64,000 nucleotides of DNA from Cryptosporangium phraense (GTDB lineage: Bacteria; Actinomycetota; Actinomycetes; Mycobacteriales; Cryptosporangiaceae): the NCBI RefSeq assembly GCF_006912135.1, contig NZ_VIRS01000004.1, positions 124,001-188,000 on the forward strand, given 5' to 3'. Both the position numbers and the translations under genes were made by a program. Positions 24,248 to 32,166 of this stretch are shown piece by piece (the stretch's first letter is position 1; each line of letters begins with the position of its first letter). Under the pieces are notes generated by a model. The model saw nothing but the letters and a program-made list of their open reading frames with translations. It made no database searches and was not told the DNA's origin.

Positions 24248-27200
24248 GTGACCTCGGGGGGCGGGAATTTCGACGAGGCGTCCGATCTTCTCGATCGCGC
24301 GCAGGAGACGCCGGACGACACGGTCGTCGCGGCCGCTGTGGACGCGTGGAGCCGGTTGGCCGCGTCCTACCCGGATGACGCCGACACACTGCGAAGCTAC
24401 GGGCTCGCACTCGATGCCCGGTACGAGTTCGGCGGCGATCCGGACGATCTCGATACGTCGATCGAGATCTTCCGGACGGCGCTCGGCCGGGCCGGGGACG
24501 CGGACGATCGGCACCGGCTCCAAGTCCTGATCGGAATGGGTTTCGTCTCCCGAGCCCAGCTGACCGGAACACCGGCCGACTGGGACCGCGCCGTCGCCGA
24601 ACTCCGGACGGCCGCGTCCGAGGCGCTGGACGGCGGGCTGACGGCGGGGATGCTGGGCGGGGCGCTCCTGATGCGCACCGATCGCGTAGGCACCGACCTG
24701 GCGTCCTTGAACGAGGCCGTCGACTGGTTCCAGCGTGCCGTCCAGGCCGGGAGCGCCGACGGATGGCTACGCGTCGGCCTCGCTGAAGGCCTGTGGCGCC
24801 GGTACGAATTCGCCGGAGATCCATCGGACGTCGACGCGGCGATTTCGGCGGCCCGCGAGGCCCTCGGGGAGGATCCCTCGGCGGTCGGCGGAGCGTGGGG
24901 AGTCCTCGGGCTGGCCCTCCAATCGCGGTTCGAGCGCACGAGCGACCGCGCCGACCTGGAGGCGGCCGTCGAGGCGCTCCGAATCAGTCTCGACGGCGAT
25001 CCCGAGGACGCCGGTCGCCTGAGCGACCTCGGTCAGGCTCGAATGGCGCGGTACGTGGCCACCGGCGATCCCGCCGACCTGAATGCCGCCGTCAGCCTCA
25101 CCTCCCGGGCCCTCGAAGTCTCCGAGACCGGCCCCGCGGAGGTGACGAGCCGAGCGAACCGGCGATCCAATCTCGCCGCCGCTCTGATCCTCCGGCACAC
25201 GGTGGTCGGGAGGCCGCAGGACCGGGAGAACGCGATCGCGCTGCTGCGTCGATCGATCGCGGATCGGCCACCCGGCCATCCGGCCAACGTCACCGACCTG
25301 GCCAACCTCGGTAGCGCGCTCCTGCTGGCTTACCAGGAGAGCGGCGACCCGCGGCGACTCGAGGAAGCCCTCGCGGTTGGCGCGTCCGCGATGACGGTCC
25401 CCAGCAGTCCGGTGGAGATGGGCAGTCTGGCCGCCAACCTCTCGACCATGCGTCAGGCCGCGTTCGTCACCACGAGTTCCGACGACGACCTCGACGACGC
25501 GGTCGGCCGCGCGCGGGAGGCGCTGGCCGCCGTTCCCGACCGGCACTACCAGCGCGCCCGGCTCTGGTACGCGTTGGGCCTCTCGCTGTTGACCCGGTAC
25601 GAGCGTCGCGGCTCGGTCGCGGACCTCGACGAAGCCGTCCAGGCCGGCCGGAGCGCGGTCGGCGCCACCTGGCCCGGCCATGCGATGCGGCCGCTCGCCC
25701 TCTCCGCGCTGGGCTCCGCACTGCTCGTGCGGGGCACCGGGCTGGGCATCGGGGCCGACCTCGACGAAGCCGTCGTCGCTTCGCGCGGAGCCGTGACTCA
25801 GTCACCCGCCACCGCGCTGGACCTCGGTGTCTACCGCGGGCAACTGGCCGCGACCCTGCTGGCCCGAAACACCGCGCACGATCTCGACGAGGCCATCGAC
25901 GTGCTCCGCACCGCGACCGCCTCCAACCGCCTGCTGTTCAACCAGCCGATCCTCCTCACCCGACTGAGCACCGCGCTGGAGGGGCGGGCGCGTCGCACCG
26001 ATTCGCTCGCCGATCTCGACGAAGCCGCGGCCGCGCTGGACGACGCTCTCCGCCTGACGCCGGCCGACCATCGCTACCGAGCACTCGTGCACTCCGTCCG
26101 CAGCGACGTCGCCGCACGGCGGTACGCGCTGACGGAGACCCGCGCCGAGCTGGACCGAGCGATCGAACTCGCCCGGGACGCGGCCGGCACCGCTCGAGCC
26201 GACGATCCGTACCGCGCCCGGTATCTGGCCGAACTCGCCGTGCTGCTGCGCGAGAGAGAGGAGCCGACCGACCTCGACGAGGCTCGCGACGCCTACCTCG
26301 AGGCGGCCGCCATCCCCACGGCGACGCCCGCCCTGCGCGTCCGCGGCGCCCGGCACGGGGGTTTGATGCTCGCCGCCACCGATCCGGCGCGGGCCGCCGA
26401 ATTCCTCGAACAAGCGGTGCGGTTACTCCCCGAGGCGGTCCCCCGCCGGCTGGCCCGCAGCGATCAGCTGACCGCGATCGACCGGTATCCCGGCCTGGCC
26501 GGAGACGCGGCGGCGCTGGTCCTCGCCGATCCGACCCGTCCCGGGGCCGAGCGCGCGGCGCGGGCCCTCACGCTGCTGGAAGCCGGCCGAGCCGTCCTGC
26601 TGAGTCAGGCGCTGGACGTGCGAACCGACCTCGACGAATTGCGCCAGGCCGCGCCCGCACTCGCGACGCGATTCGGCGAGCTCCGCGAGCGGCTGGACGC
26701 GGTCCAGCACGAGCCGATGTCGACCGGCGACGGCGCGTCGGCGTCCGCGGCCGATTCCCGCCAGGAACTCGTCGAGCGCTACGCGGACGTCATGACTCGG
26801 ATTCGCGCGACGCCGGGATTCGCCGACTTCGGCTTACCGCCTCCGGTCGAGAAACTGCTGGCGGAGGCGTCGGAAGGACCCATCGTCACGTTCAACGTCG
26901 GCGGATCGCGCAGCGACGCTCTGATCGCGACTCCCGATGGGGTCCGTGTGGTGGCGCTGCCGGATCTGAGCCAGGACGAGGCCATCAACCAGGTCAACCG
27001 ATTCCGTGACGCGCTCCGGCTCGACGACCAGTCCCGGCTGGGGGAAATCCTCGAGTGGCTCTGGGATGTCGCGGTCGGGCCGGTGCTGGAGGTGATCGAC
27101 GCCCCGCGCGTCTGGTGGGCCACCGGAGGACTGCTCGCGCTGCTTCCCGTCCACGCGGCCGGGCGGGCCGACGGGTCCGTCTCCGCGCTGGACCTGGTCG

Positions 27201-27853
27201 TCTCTTCCTACACGCCGACCATCCGGGCCCTGGCGCATGCGCGCCGGCTGGCCGCCCGGCGCACCGGGCCGGCCGGGCGTTCGCTCGTCGTCGCGATGCC
27301 GACGACGCCCGGGCTCGGCTCCGTCGGTGATCTGCGCTACGCCGCCGAGGAGGCGCGACGGGTTGCGTCGCTGCTGCCCGCGCCGACGTTGCTCGACGAC
27401 GGACGCTCGGCCACCCGTGACGCGGTGCTCGACGCGTTGCGGACGTGTGGCATCGCGCACTTCGCCTGCCACGGCATCAGCGACTCGTCCGATCCGTCCC
27501 AGAGCCGGCTGCTCCTCGGCGACCACCCACTGACGGTCGCGGACCTGTCGGCCGCGGATTCCGGCGAAGCCCGGCTGGCTTTCCTCTCGACGTGCGACAG
27601 CGCGCTGGCCGGGCGTCTCTTCGACGAGGGCATCCACCTCGCGTCCGCACTCCAACTGGCCGGCTTCCCGCAGGTCGTGGCCACGCTCTGGGAGGTCTCC
27701 GACCGGGTCGCGGCCAGGTTGGCCGAGCACTTCTACCAGGAGCTGCCCGGACGCGGCGGCGCGCACGCCCTGCACACCGCGGTCACGGCGCTGCGCCGAC
27801 GCTACCCGGCGACGCCGTCGCTCTGGGCCTCCTACGTCCACGCCGGTGTCTGA
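24248..27853 (+). CDS. TPR-repeat CHAT domain caspase-like protease
   Basis: A 1201-aa protein. Residues about 10-870 are a long alpha solenoid of degenerate tetratricopeptide-like repeats, many with the period marker 'DDLDxAIxxxRxAL' (for example DLEAAVEALRISLDGDPEDA, DLDEAVQAGRSAVGATWPGH). The C-terminal CHAT domain (about 960-1201) keeps the caspase-like dyad: His1075 in HFACHG and Cys1116 in LSTCDSA, followed by GFPQVVATLWEVSD. CHAT proteases are known in caspase-like conflict systems (for example Craspase and gasdermin-cleaving proteases); the repeat arm may sense a trigger. No gasdermin or CRISPR effector is adjacent. A PrsW-type protease follows after a hairpin. Confidence 0.92.
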   Translation: MTSGGGNFDEASDLLDRAQETPDDTVVAAAVDAWSRLAASYPDDADTLRSYGLALDARYEFGGDPDDLDTSIEIFRTALGRAGDADDRHRLQVLIGMGFVSRAQLTGTPADWDRAVAELRTAASEALDGGLTAGMLGGALLMRTDRVGTDLASLNEAVDWFQRAVQAGSADGWLRVGLAEGLWRRYEFAGDPSDVDAAISAAREALGEDPSAVGGAWGVLGLALQSRFERTSDRADLEAAVEALRISLDGDPEDAGRLSDLGQARMARYVATGDPADLNAAVSLTSRALEVSETGPAEVTSRANRRSNLAAALILRHTVVGRPQDRENAIALLRRSIADRPPGHPANVTDLANLGSALLLAYQESGDPRRLEEALAVGASAMTVPSSPVEMGSLAANLSTMRQAAFVTTSSDDDLDDAVGRAREALAAVPDRHYQRARLWYALGLSLLTRYERRGSVADLDEAVQAGRSAVGATWPGHAMRPLALSALGSALLVRGTGLGIGADLDEAVVASRGAVTQSPATALDLGVYRGQLAATLLARNTAHDLDEAIDVLRTATASNRLLFNQPILLTRLSTALEGRARRTDSLADLDEAAAALDDALRLTPADHRYRALVHSVRSDVAARRYALTETRAELDRAIELARDAAGTARADDPYRARYLAELAVLLREREEPTDLDEARDAYLEAAAIPTATPALRVRGARHGGLMLAATDPARAAEFLEQAVRLLPEAVPRRLARSDQLTAIDRYPGLAGDAAALVLADPTRPGAERAARALTLLEAGRAVLLSQALDVRTDLDELRQAAPALATRFGELRERLDAVQHEPMSTGDGASASAADSRQELVERYADVMTRIRATPGFADFGLPPPVEKLLAEASEGPIVTFNVGGSRSDALIATPDGVRVVALPDLSQDEAINQVNRFRDALRLDDQSRLGEILEWLWDVAVGPVLEVIDAPRVWWATGGLLALLPVHAAGRADGSVSALDLVVSSYTPTIRALAHARRLAARRTGPAGRSLVVAMPTTPGLGSVGDLRYAAEEARRVASLLPAPTLLDDGRSATRDAVLDALRTCGIAHFACHGISDSSDPSQSRLLLGDHPLTVADLSAADSGEARLAFLSTCDSALAGRLFDEGIHLASALQLAGFPQVVATLWEVSDRVAARLAEHFYQELPGRGGAHALHTAVTALRRRYPATPSLWASYVHAGV

Positions 27854-27856
27854 CGA

Positions 27857-27882
27857 CCCGATGTCTTCTGTGCGACATCGGG
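27857..27882 (+). terminator. hairpin terminator after the CHAT gene
   Basis: CCCGATGTC (27857-27865) pairs perfectly with GACATCGGG (27874-27882) across an eight-base loop, four bases after the CHAT stop codon. It suggests the CHAT transcript ends before the next gene. Confidence 0.6.
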
Positions 27883-27918
27883 CCATGATCTGATACTTGC
27901 CGGGGAAGGGAGCGGGTC

Positions 27919-28716
27919 ATGGAGCACGCGCGTCGCTGGTCTTGGGTGGGCGTTCTGGTCGTCGGGCTGGCGTTGTTCTGGCTCGTCCGCCGAGCCACGC
28001 TGCACACCGACAACCCGAACCTGATCCCCTCCCTCATCCTGCTCGGCGCAGCCGTCATCCCGGTCACGTTCGTCGCGTTCATCGCCGGACGTCGGATCGC
28101 CTACGGGGTGTCCGGCGGGACGCTGGCCCTGACCGCGCTGATCGGCGGGGTCATCGGCGTCGTCACGGCCGGCGTGCTGGAGTTCGACACGCTGCACGAC
28201 CTGGGCATGCTGCCGATGGTCGCGGTCGGGCTGATCGAGGAGTCGGCGAAGCTGATCGCGCCGCTCGCGCTGGTGTTCTTCCTGAAGCCCCGGCGCCCGG
28301 CCGACGGGTTGCTGATCGGCGTCGCGTCCGGGGCCGGGTTCGCGACGCTGGAGACGATGGGCTACGGGTTCGTCGAGCTGATCCGGTCGAACGGCAGCAT
28401 CTCCGCCCTCGACGACGTGCTGTTCCTGCGCGGGGTGCTCAGCCCGGCGGCGCACATGGCGTGGACGGGCCTGACCGCGGCCGCACTCTGGTACGCCGCC
28501 GAGCGCGGCTGGCAGACGTCGGCCGTCCTGCGTTTCGTCGGAGTGTTCGCAGTGGCGGTCGCGTTGCACGCGACCTGGGATTCGTTGGCGAACACCGTCG
28601 CCTACCTGATCCTGGCGATCATCAGCCTCGGCCTCCTCGGGGTCACCACCCACCGGGCGTCGGTCGAGTCCCGGTCGACTCTGCTGTCGCCGATCGCTCG
28701 CGAGAAGCACGCATAG
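27919..28716 (+). CDS. PrsW family intramembrane metalloprotease
   Basis: A 265-aa polytopic membrane protein with about eight hydrophobic helices. PrsW/PF13367 active-site motifs are present: GLIEESAKL (EExxK, about residues 102-110), FATLETMGYG (about 135-144), SPAAHMAWTG and ALHATWDSLAN. Relatives cleave membrane anti-sigma factors or other single-span proteins. A good ribosome site (GGAAGGGAG) precedes ATG 27919, with a GATACT box at 27892. It lies 66 bp after the CHAT gene; whether they act together is unknown. Confidence 0.88.
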   Translation: MEHARRWSWVGVLVVGLALFWLVRRATLHTDNPNLIPSLILLGAAVIPVTFVAFIAGRRIAYGVSGGTLALTALIGGVIGVVTAGVLEFDTLHDLGMLPMVAVGLIEESAKLIAPLALVFFLKPRRPADGLLIGVASGAGFATLETMGYGFVELIRSNGSISALDDVLFLRGVLSPAAHMAWTGLTAAALWYAAERGWQTSAVLRFVGVFAVAVALHATWDSLANTVAYLILAIISLGLLGVTTHRASVESRSTLLSPIAREKHA

Positions 28717-28760
28717 GTCCGACCTCTCCGGGCACGTCAGGGCCCGAGGAGGTGACCGAC

Positions 28761-29561
28761 ATGGCGGAACAAAACCCCTTTGCGGTCGTGACCGGGGCAT
28801 CGAGCGGAATCGGCTACGAACTGGCCCGGCTGTTCGCGGCCCACGACTTCGACCTGTTGCTCGCGGCCGAGGACGAGGACATCGTCGCGGCAGCGATCGA
28901 CCTGCGCCGGGACGACGCCCACACGGTCGAGGCCGTCCGGGTCGATCTGGCGACCGAGACCGGCGTCGAGCAGCTGTACCGGGCGATCGAGTCGTCCGGG
29001 CGAGCGGTGGACGCGATCGCGCTCAACGCGGGGCGGGGAGCCGGCGGGGACTTCACGCGGGAGACCGACCTGCGTGACGAGTTGGAGATCATCGACGTCA
29101 ACGTCCGGTCGACCGTGCACCTGGCCAAGCGGGTGCTGCCGGGCATGGTGCGGCGGGGCGCGGGCCGGGTGTTGTTCACGTCGTCGATCGCCTCGACGAT
29201 GCCGGGCACCTATCAGGCGGTCTACAACGCCTCGAAGTCGTTCGTGCAGTCGTTCGCCGAGGCGATCCAGGCCGAGCTGAAGGACACCGGGGTGACGGTC
29301 ACGTCGCTCATGCCGGGGCCGACCGACACGAACTTCTTCGAGCGCGCCGACATGATGGACACGAAGGTCGGGGCCAGCGACAGCAAGGACGACCCGGCCG
29401 ACGTGGCCAAGCAGGGCTTCGAGGCGCTGATGGCCGGCAAGCCCCGGGTGGTGGCGGCGAGCTTCTCCACCAAGGCCCAGGAAGCCGCGGCGAAGGTGAT
29501 GCCCGACCGGCTCAAGGCCGAACTGCACCGCAAGATGGCCGAGCCCGGCTCGGCCGAGTGA
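28761..29561 (+). CDS. short-chain dehydrogenase/reductase
   Basis: SDR (266 aa). Cofactor motif VTGASSGIGYELARLF (residues about 9-24), ALNAGRG in place of NNAG, catalytic Ser in FTSSIAS, Tyr/Lys in YNASKSF, and C-terminal LMPGPTDTNFFERA. ATG 28761 follows a GAGGAGGTGACC ribosome site. The C-terminal extension (KVGASDSKDDPADVAKQGFE, KAELHRKMAEPG) is typical of a DltE-like subgroup common in stress-linked loci. Single gene, ending at a strong hairpin shared with the convergent dehydrogenase gene. Confidence 0.92.
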   Translation: MAEQNPFAVVTGASSGIGYELARLFAAHDFDLLLAAEDEDIVAAAIDLRRDDAHTVEAVRVDLATETGVEQLYRAIESSGRAVDAIALNAGRGAGGDFTRETDLRDELEIIDVNVRSTVHLAKRVLPGMVRRGAGRVLFTSSIASTMPGTYQAVYNASKSFVQSFAEAIQAELKDTGVTVTSLMPGPTDTNFFERADMMDTKVGASDSKDDPADVAKQGFEALMAGKPRVVAASFSTKAQEAAAKVMPDRLKAELHRKMAEPGSAE

Positions 29562-29567
29562 TCCGGC

Positions 29568-29593
29568 GGCCGGGCCGCGTTCGCGGCCCGGCC
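29568..29593. terminator. GC-rich bidirectional hairpin terminator
   Basis: GGCCGGGCCGC (29568-29578) pairs with GCGGCCCGGCC (29583-29593) around a GTTC tetraloop, between the convergent SDR and alcohol dehydrogenase genes. Confidence 0.7.
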
Positions 29594-29645
29594 GGCCCGA
29601 TCAGGGCTTGAGGACGACCCGGCCCGATCAGGGCTTGAGGACGAC
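29593..29645. repeat. 27-bp tandem duplication at the 3' end of the alcohol dehydrogenase gene
   Basis: Two copies of a 26-base unit starting CGGCCCGATCAGGGCTTGAG lie at 29593-29618 and 29620-29645, separated by one base. On the minus strand the unit encodes the final codons (VVLKP and stop). The second copy on the genome is the real gene end; the first is an untranslated echo. Confidence 0.9.
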
Positions 29646-30812
29646 CTTGATGCAGCCGTCCTTCTTCTCCTTGAACATCTCGTAGGCCTGCGGCGCCTGC
29701 TCCAGCGGCACCGCGTGGGTCCGCAGGTCCTCGGTGCCGAGCGGGTCGCCGTCGCCGGTGAGCGCGGGCATGATCTCGTCGACCCAGCGCTTCACGTGGG
29801 CCTGTCCCATCCGGAGCGTCACGCCCTTGTCGAACAGGTCCATCATCGGGAACGGGTCGGCCTGACCACCGTAGACGCCGATGATCGAGACGGTTCCGGC
29901 CCGCCGCACCGAGGCGAACGCGGTCCGCAGCGCGGCCATCCGGTCGACCCCGACCTTGTCGATGGCCTTCTTCGCGAGCGCGTCCGGCAGCAGGCCGGCC
30001 GACCGCTGGGCGAACTCCTGGAACGGCGTCCCGTGTGCCTCCATCCCGACCGCTTCGATGACGCCGTCCGCGCCGCGTCCGTCGGTGAGGTCGGCGATCG
30101 CGGCCGGGACGTCGTCGCACTCCCGCTCGTCGATGACCGTGATGCCGTGCCGACGGGCCATCTCCAGCCGCTCCGGGACGTTGTCCACGGCGATGACCTG
30201 GTCGGCGTTGAGGTAGCGGGCGATCCGGGCCGACATCTGGCCGATCGGACCGAGCCCGATCACCGCGATCGTCTGCCCGGGCTGGAGGTCGGCGTAGCGG
30301 ACGGCCTGCCAGGACGTCGTCAGCACGTCGGACAGGTAGAGGAACCGCTCGTCCGGGTGCTCGTCGGGCACCTTGATCGGGCCGAAGTGCGCCTGCGGGA
30401 CCCGCAGGTACTCGGCCTGGCCGCCCGGGACCTGCCCGTACAGCTTCGTGTAGCCGAACAGCGAGGCGCCCTTGCCCTGGTCGACGTTCTGCGTCGTCTC
30501 GCACTGGGCGTAGAACCCGCGGCTGCACATCCAGCAGGACCCGCACGAGATGTTGAACGGGACCACGACCCGGTCGCCGGGCTTGATGTGGGTGACCCCG
30601 GACCCGACCTCTTCGACGATCCCCATCGGCTCGTGCCCGAGGATGTCCCCCGGGTCCAGGTACATCCCGAGGACGTCGTAAAGGTGCAGGTCGGAGCCGC
30701 AAATGGCGGTGGAGGTCATCCGGACGATCGCGTCCGTGGGTTCCTGGATCGTGGGGTCCGGAACCGTTTCGACCGAGACCTTCTCCGTGCCCTGCCAGGT
30801 CAAAGCGCGCAT
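29628..30812 (-). CDS. zinc-dependent alcohol dehydrogenase (formaldehyde dehydrogenase-like)
   Basis: Medium-chain dehydrogenase (394 aa). Catalytic zinc ligands: Cys in TAICGSDLHLYD and the GHEPMGIVEEVG segment; structural zinc cysteines in ISCGSCWMCSRGFYAQC. Rossmann motif IGLGPIGQMSARIARY, then VIAVDNVPERLEMAR. The long insertion after QCETTQNVDQGKGASLFGY and the C-terminal KEKKDGCIKVVLKP match the glutathione-independent formaldehyde dehydrogenase-like actinobacterial subgroup. ATG 30812 is chosen because it starts the conserved MRALTWQG. Likely acts on short aldehydes or alcohols. Confidence 0.92.
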   Translation of the reverse strand: MRALTWQGTEKVSVETVPDPTIQEPTDAIVRMTSTAICGSDLHLYDVLGMYLDPGDILGHEPMGIVEEVGSGVTHIKPGDRVVVPFNISCGSCWMCSRGFYAQCETTQNVDQGKGASLFGYTKLYGQVPGGQAEYLRVPQAHFGPIKVPDEHPDERFLYLSDVLTTSWQAVRYADLQPGQTIAVIGLGPIGQMSARIARYLNADQVIAVDNVPERLEMARRHGITVIDERECDDVPAAIADLTDGRGADGVIEAVGMEAHGTPFQEFAQRSAGLLPDALAKKAIDKVGVDRMAALRTAFASVRRAGTVSIIGVYGGQADPFPMMDLFDKGVTLRMGQAHVKRWVDEIMPALTGDGDPLGTEDLRTHAVPLEQAPQAYEMFKEKKDGCIKVVLKP

Positions 30813-30868
30813 CGTGGCACCTTCCCGTCCGGTTGTCGTCCGGGGCGTGATGCCCGATCGAGCCTTAC

Positions 30869-32050
30869 CTATTCGGTGAGGGCGCGCACGGTCATCGGCA
30901 GCGGACCCGGCTTGGCCATCAGGTAGCCCTGCCCGAGTTCGACGCCGAGTGCCAGCAGCATCTCCCGCTCGGCCGGCACCTCGATGCCCTCGGCGATCAG
31001 CGCGGCGCCGATGTCCCGGGTGAAGGCGACCAGCGAGCGGGTGAGCGCCTGCCGCACCGGGTCGGTGTCGATGCCCCGGATCAGCTCGATGTCGAGCTTG
31101 ATGGCGTCCGGCCGCAGCTTGAGGATGTGACGCAGGCTGGCGAACCCGGCCCCGGCGTCGTCGACCGCGATGTGGACGCCGGAGCGCTGCAGGCGCTCGG
31201 TCACCGCGGTCAGCGCCGCGTAGTCGCTGACCTGGGTGTGCTCGGTCAGCTCGACCGCCAGCCGCTTGCTCGCCCGCTCGATCAGCACGTCCTGCACGGC
31301 CGGCGTCAGCAGCGCCTCGGCCGACAGGTTGACGCCCATCCCGATGTCGTCCGGCAGGTCGTCCAGGCGCTCCAGCGCCCGCTGGACCGCCAGCAGCTCC
31401 AGTTCGACGCCGAGACCGGCCCGGTCGGCCGCCGCGAACGCGTGCGCCGGGGTCGGCAGCGCCGGGTCGTCGAATCGGGCCAGCGCCTCGAACGCGACCA
31501 CCTTGCCGGTGCTCAGCTCGACGATCGGCTGGAACACCATCCGCACGGCCCCGGCGTCGAGGATCGACCGGATCCGCTCGGCGTCGTCGCACGGCGCCTT
31601 CTGCGCCGGCTCCAGCGGGCTGCCGACGTGCTCGCTGATCAGGTCGGCGATCAGGGCCAGGAAGCGCTCGGACTGCTTGTCGAGATCCGGGTTGGGAGAC
31701 CGGTTGAGCACGCAGAGCATGCCGCCGACCTGCCCGTCCCGCTGCCGCCAGGGCACGCCGACGTAGGCGCCGATGCCGTGCTGCGCGGTGGCGGTGAGGT
31801 CGCGGGTCACCGGGTGCCGACGGGTGTCGGGAATCACCGGAGGGAGCTGCCCGGACACCACCCGCATGCAGTACGAGCCGTCCAGCGACAACCGCTCGTC
31901 GAGCGTCACCTTCATCGCGGCCGCGTCGCCGCTGGCCGCCCGGACGATCTGGTCACCCGCGCTGAACTCGGACATCCAGGCGAGGTCCATGCCGAGGTGG
32001 CGGCGCGCCAGGCTCAGCAGCCGCTCGACCTGCTCCCAGTCCCCGGACAT
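30869..32050 (-). CDS. GAF-EAL cyclic-di-GMP phosphodiesterase
   Basis: A 393-aa signalling protein with an N-terminal GAF sensor (about residues 8-145; GAYVGVPWRQRDGQVGGMLC) and a C-terminal EAL domain (about 155-390). Catalytic EAL residues appear intact: FEALARF (EAL), VNLS, ELTEHT, IAVDDAGAGFASL (DD), IKLD and AEGIEV; hydrolysis of c-di-GMP to pGpG is expected. It is divergent from a GGDEF protein 116 bp away, giving a synthesis/degradation pair that probably shares a control region. Confidence 0.93.
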   Translation of the reverse strand: MSGDWEQVERLLSLARRHLGMDLAWMSEFSAGDQIVRAASGDAAAMKVTLDERLSLDGSYCMRVVSGQLPPVIPDTRRHPVTRDLTATAQHGIGAYVGVPWRQRDGQVGGMLCVLNRSPNPDLDKQSERFLALIADLISEHVGSPLEPAQKAPCDDAERIRSILDAGAVRMVFQPIVELSTGKVVAFEALARFDDPALPTPAHAFAAADRAGLGVELELLAVQRALERLDDLPDDIGMGVNLSAEALLTPAVQDVLIERASKRLAVELTEHTQVSDYAALTAVTERLQRSGVHIAVDDAGAGFASLRHILKLRPDAIKLDIELIRGIDTDPVRQALTRSLVAFTRDIGAALIAEGIEVPAEREMLLALGVELGQGYLMAKPGPLPMTVRALTE

Positions 32051-32166
32051 CCAGCCCCTTCCGGATCACGCGTGACGCCTGGCTCCGGCGGAGTACGGTT
32101 CCAGCGGCCACCTGATTTCCATCGGCGTCCATCACCGCCGGCTGAGCAGAACGGGCGGAGGAGGGC

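Noticed and set aside
24248-28716. CHAT-gasdermin or CHAT-CRISPR system
   Set aside because: No gasdermin-like or Cas gene lies next to the CHAT gene, and a hairpin separates it from the PrsW gene.
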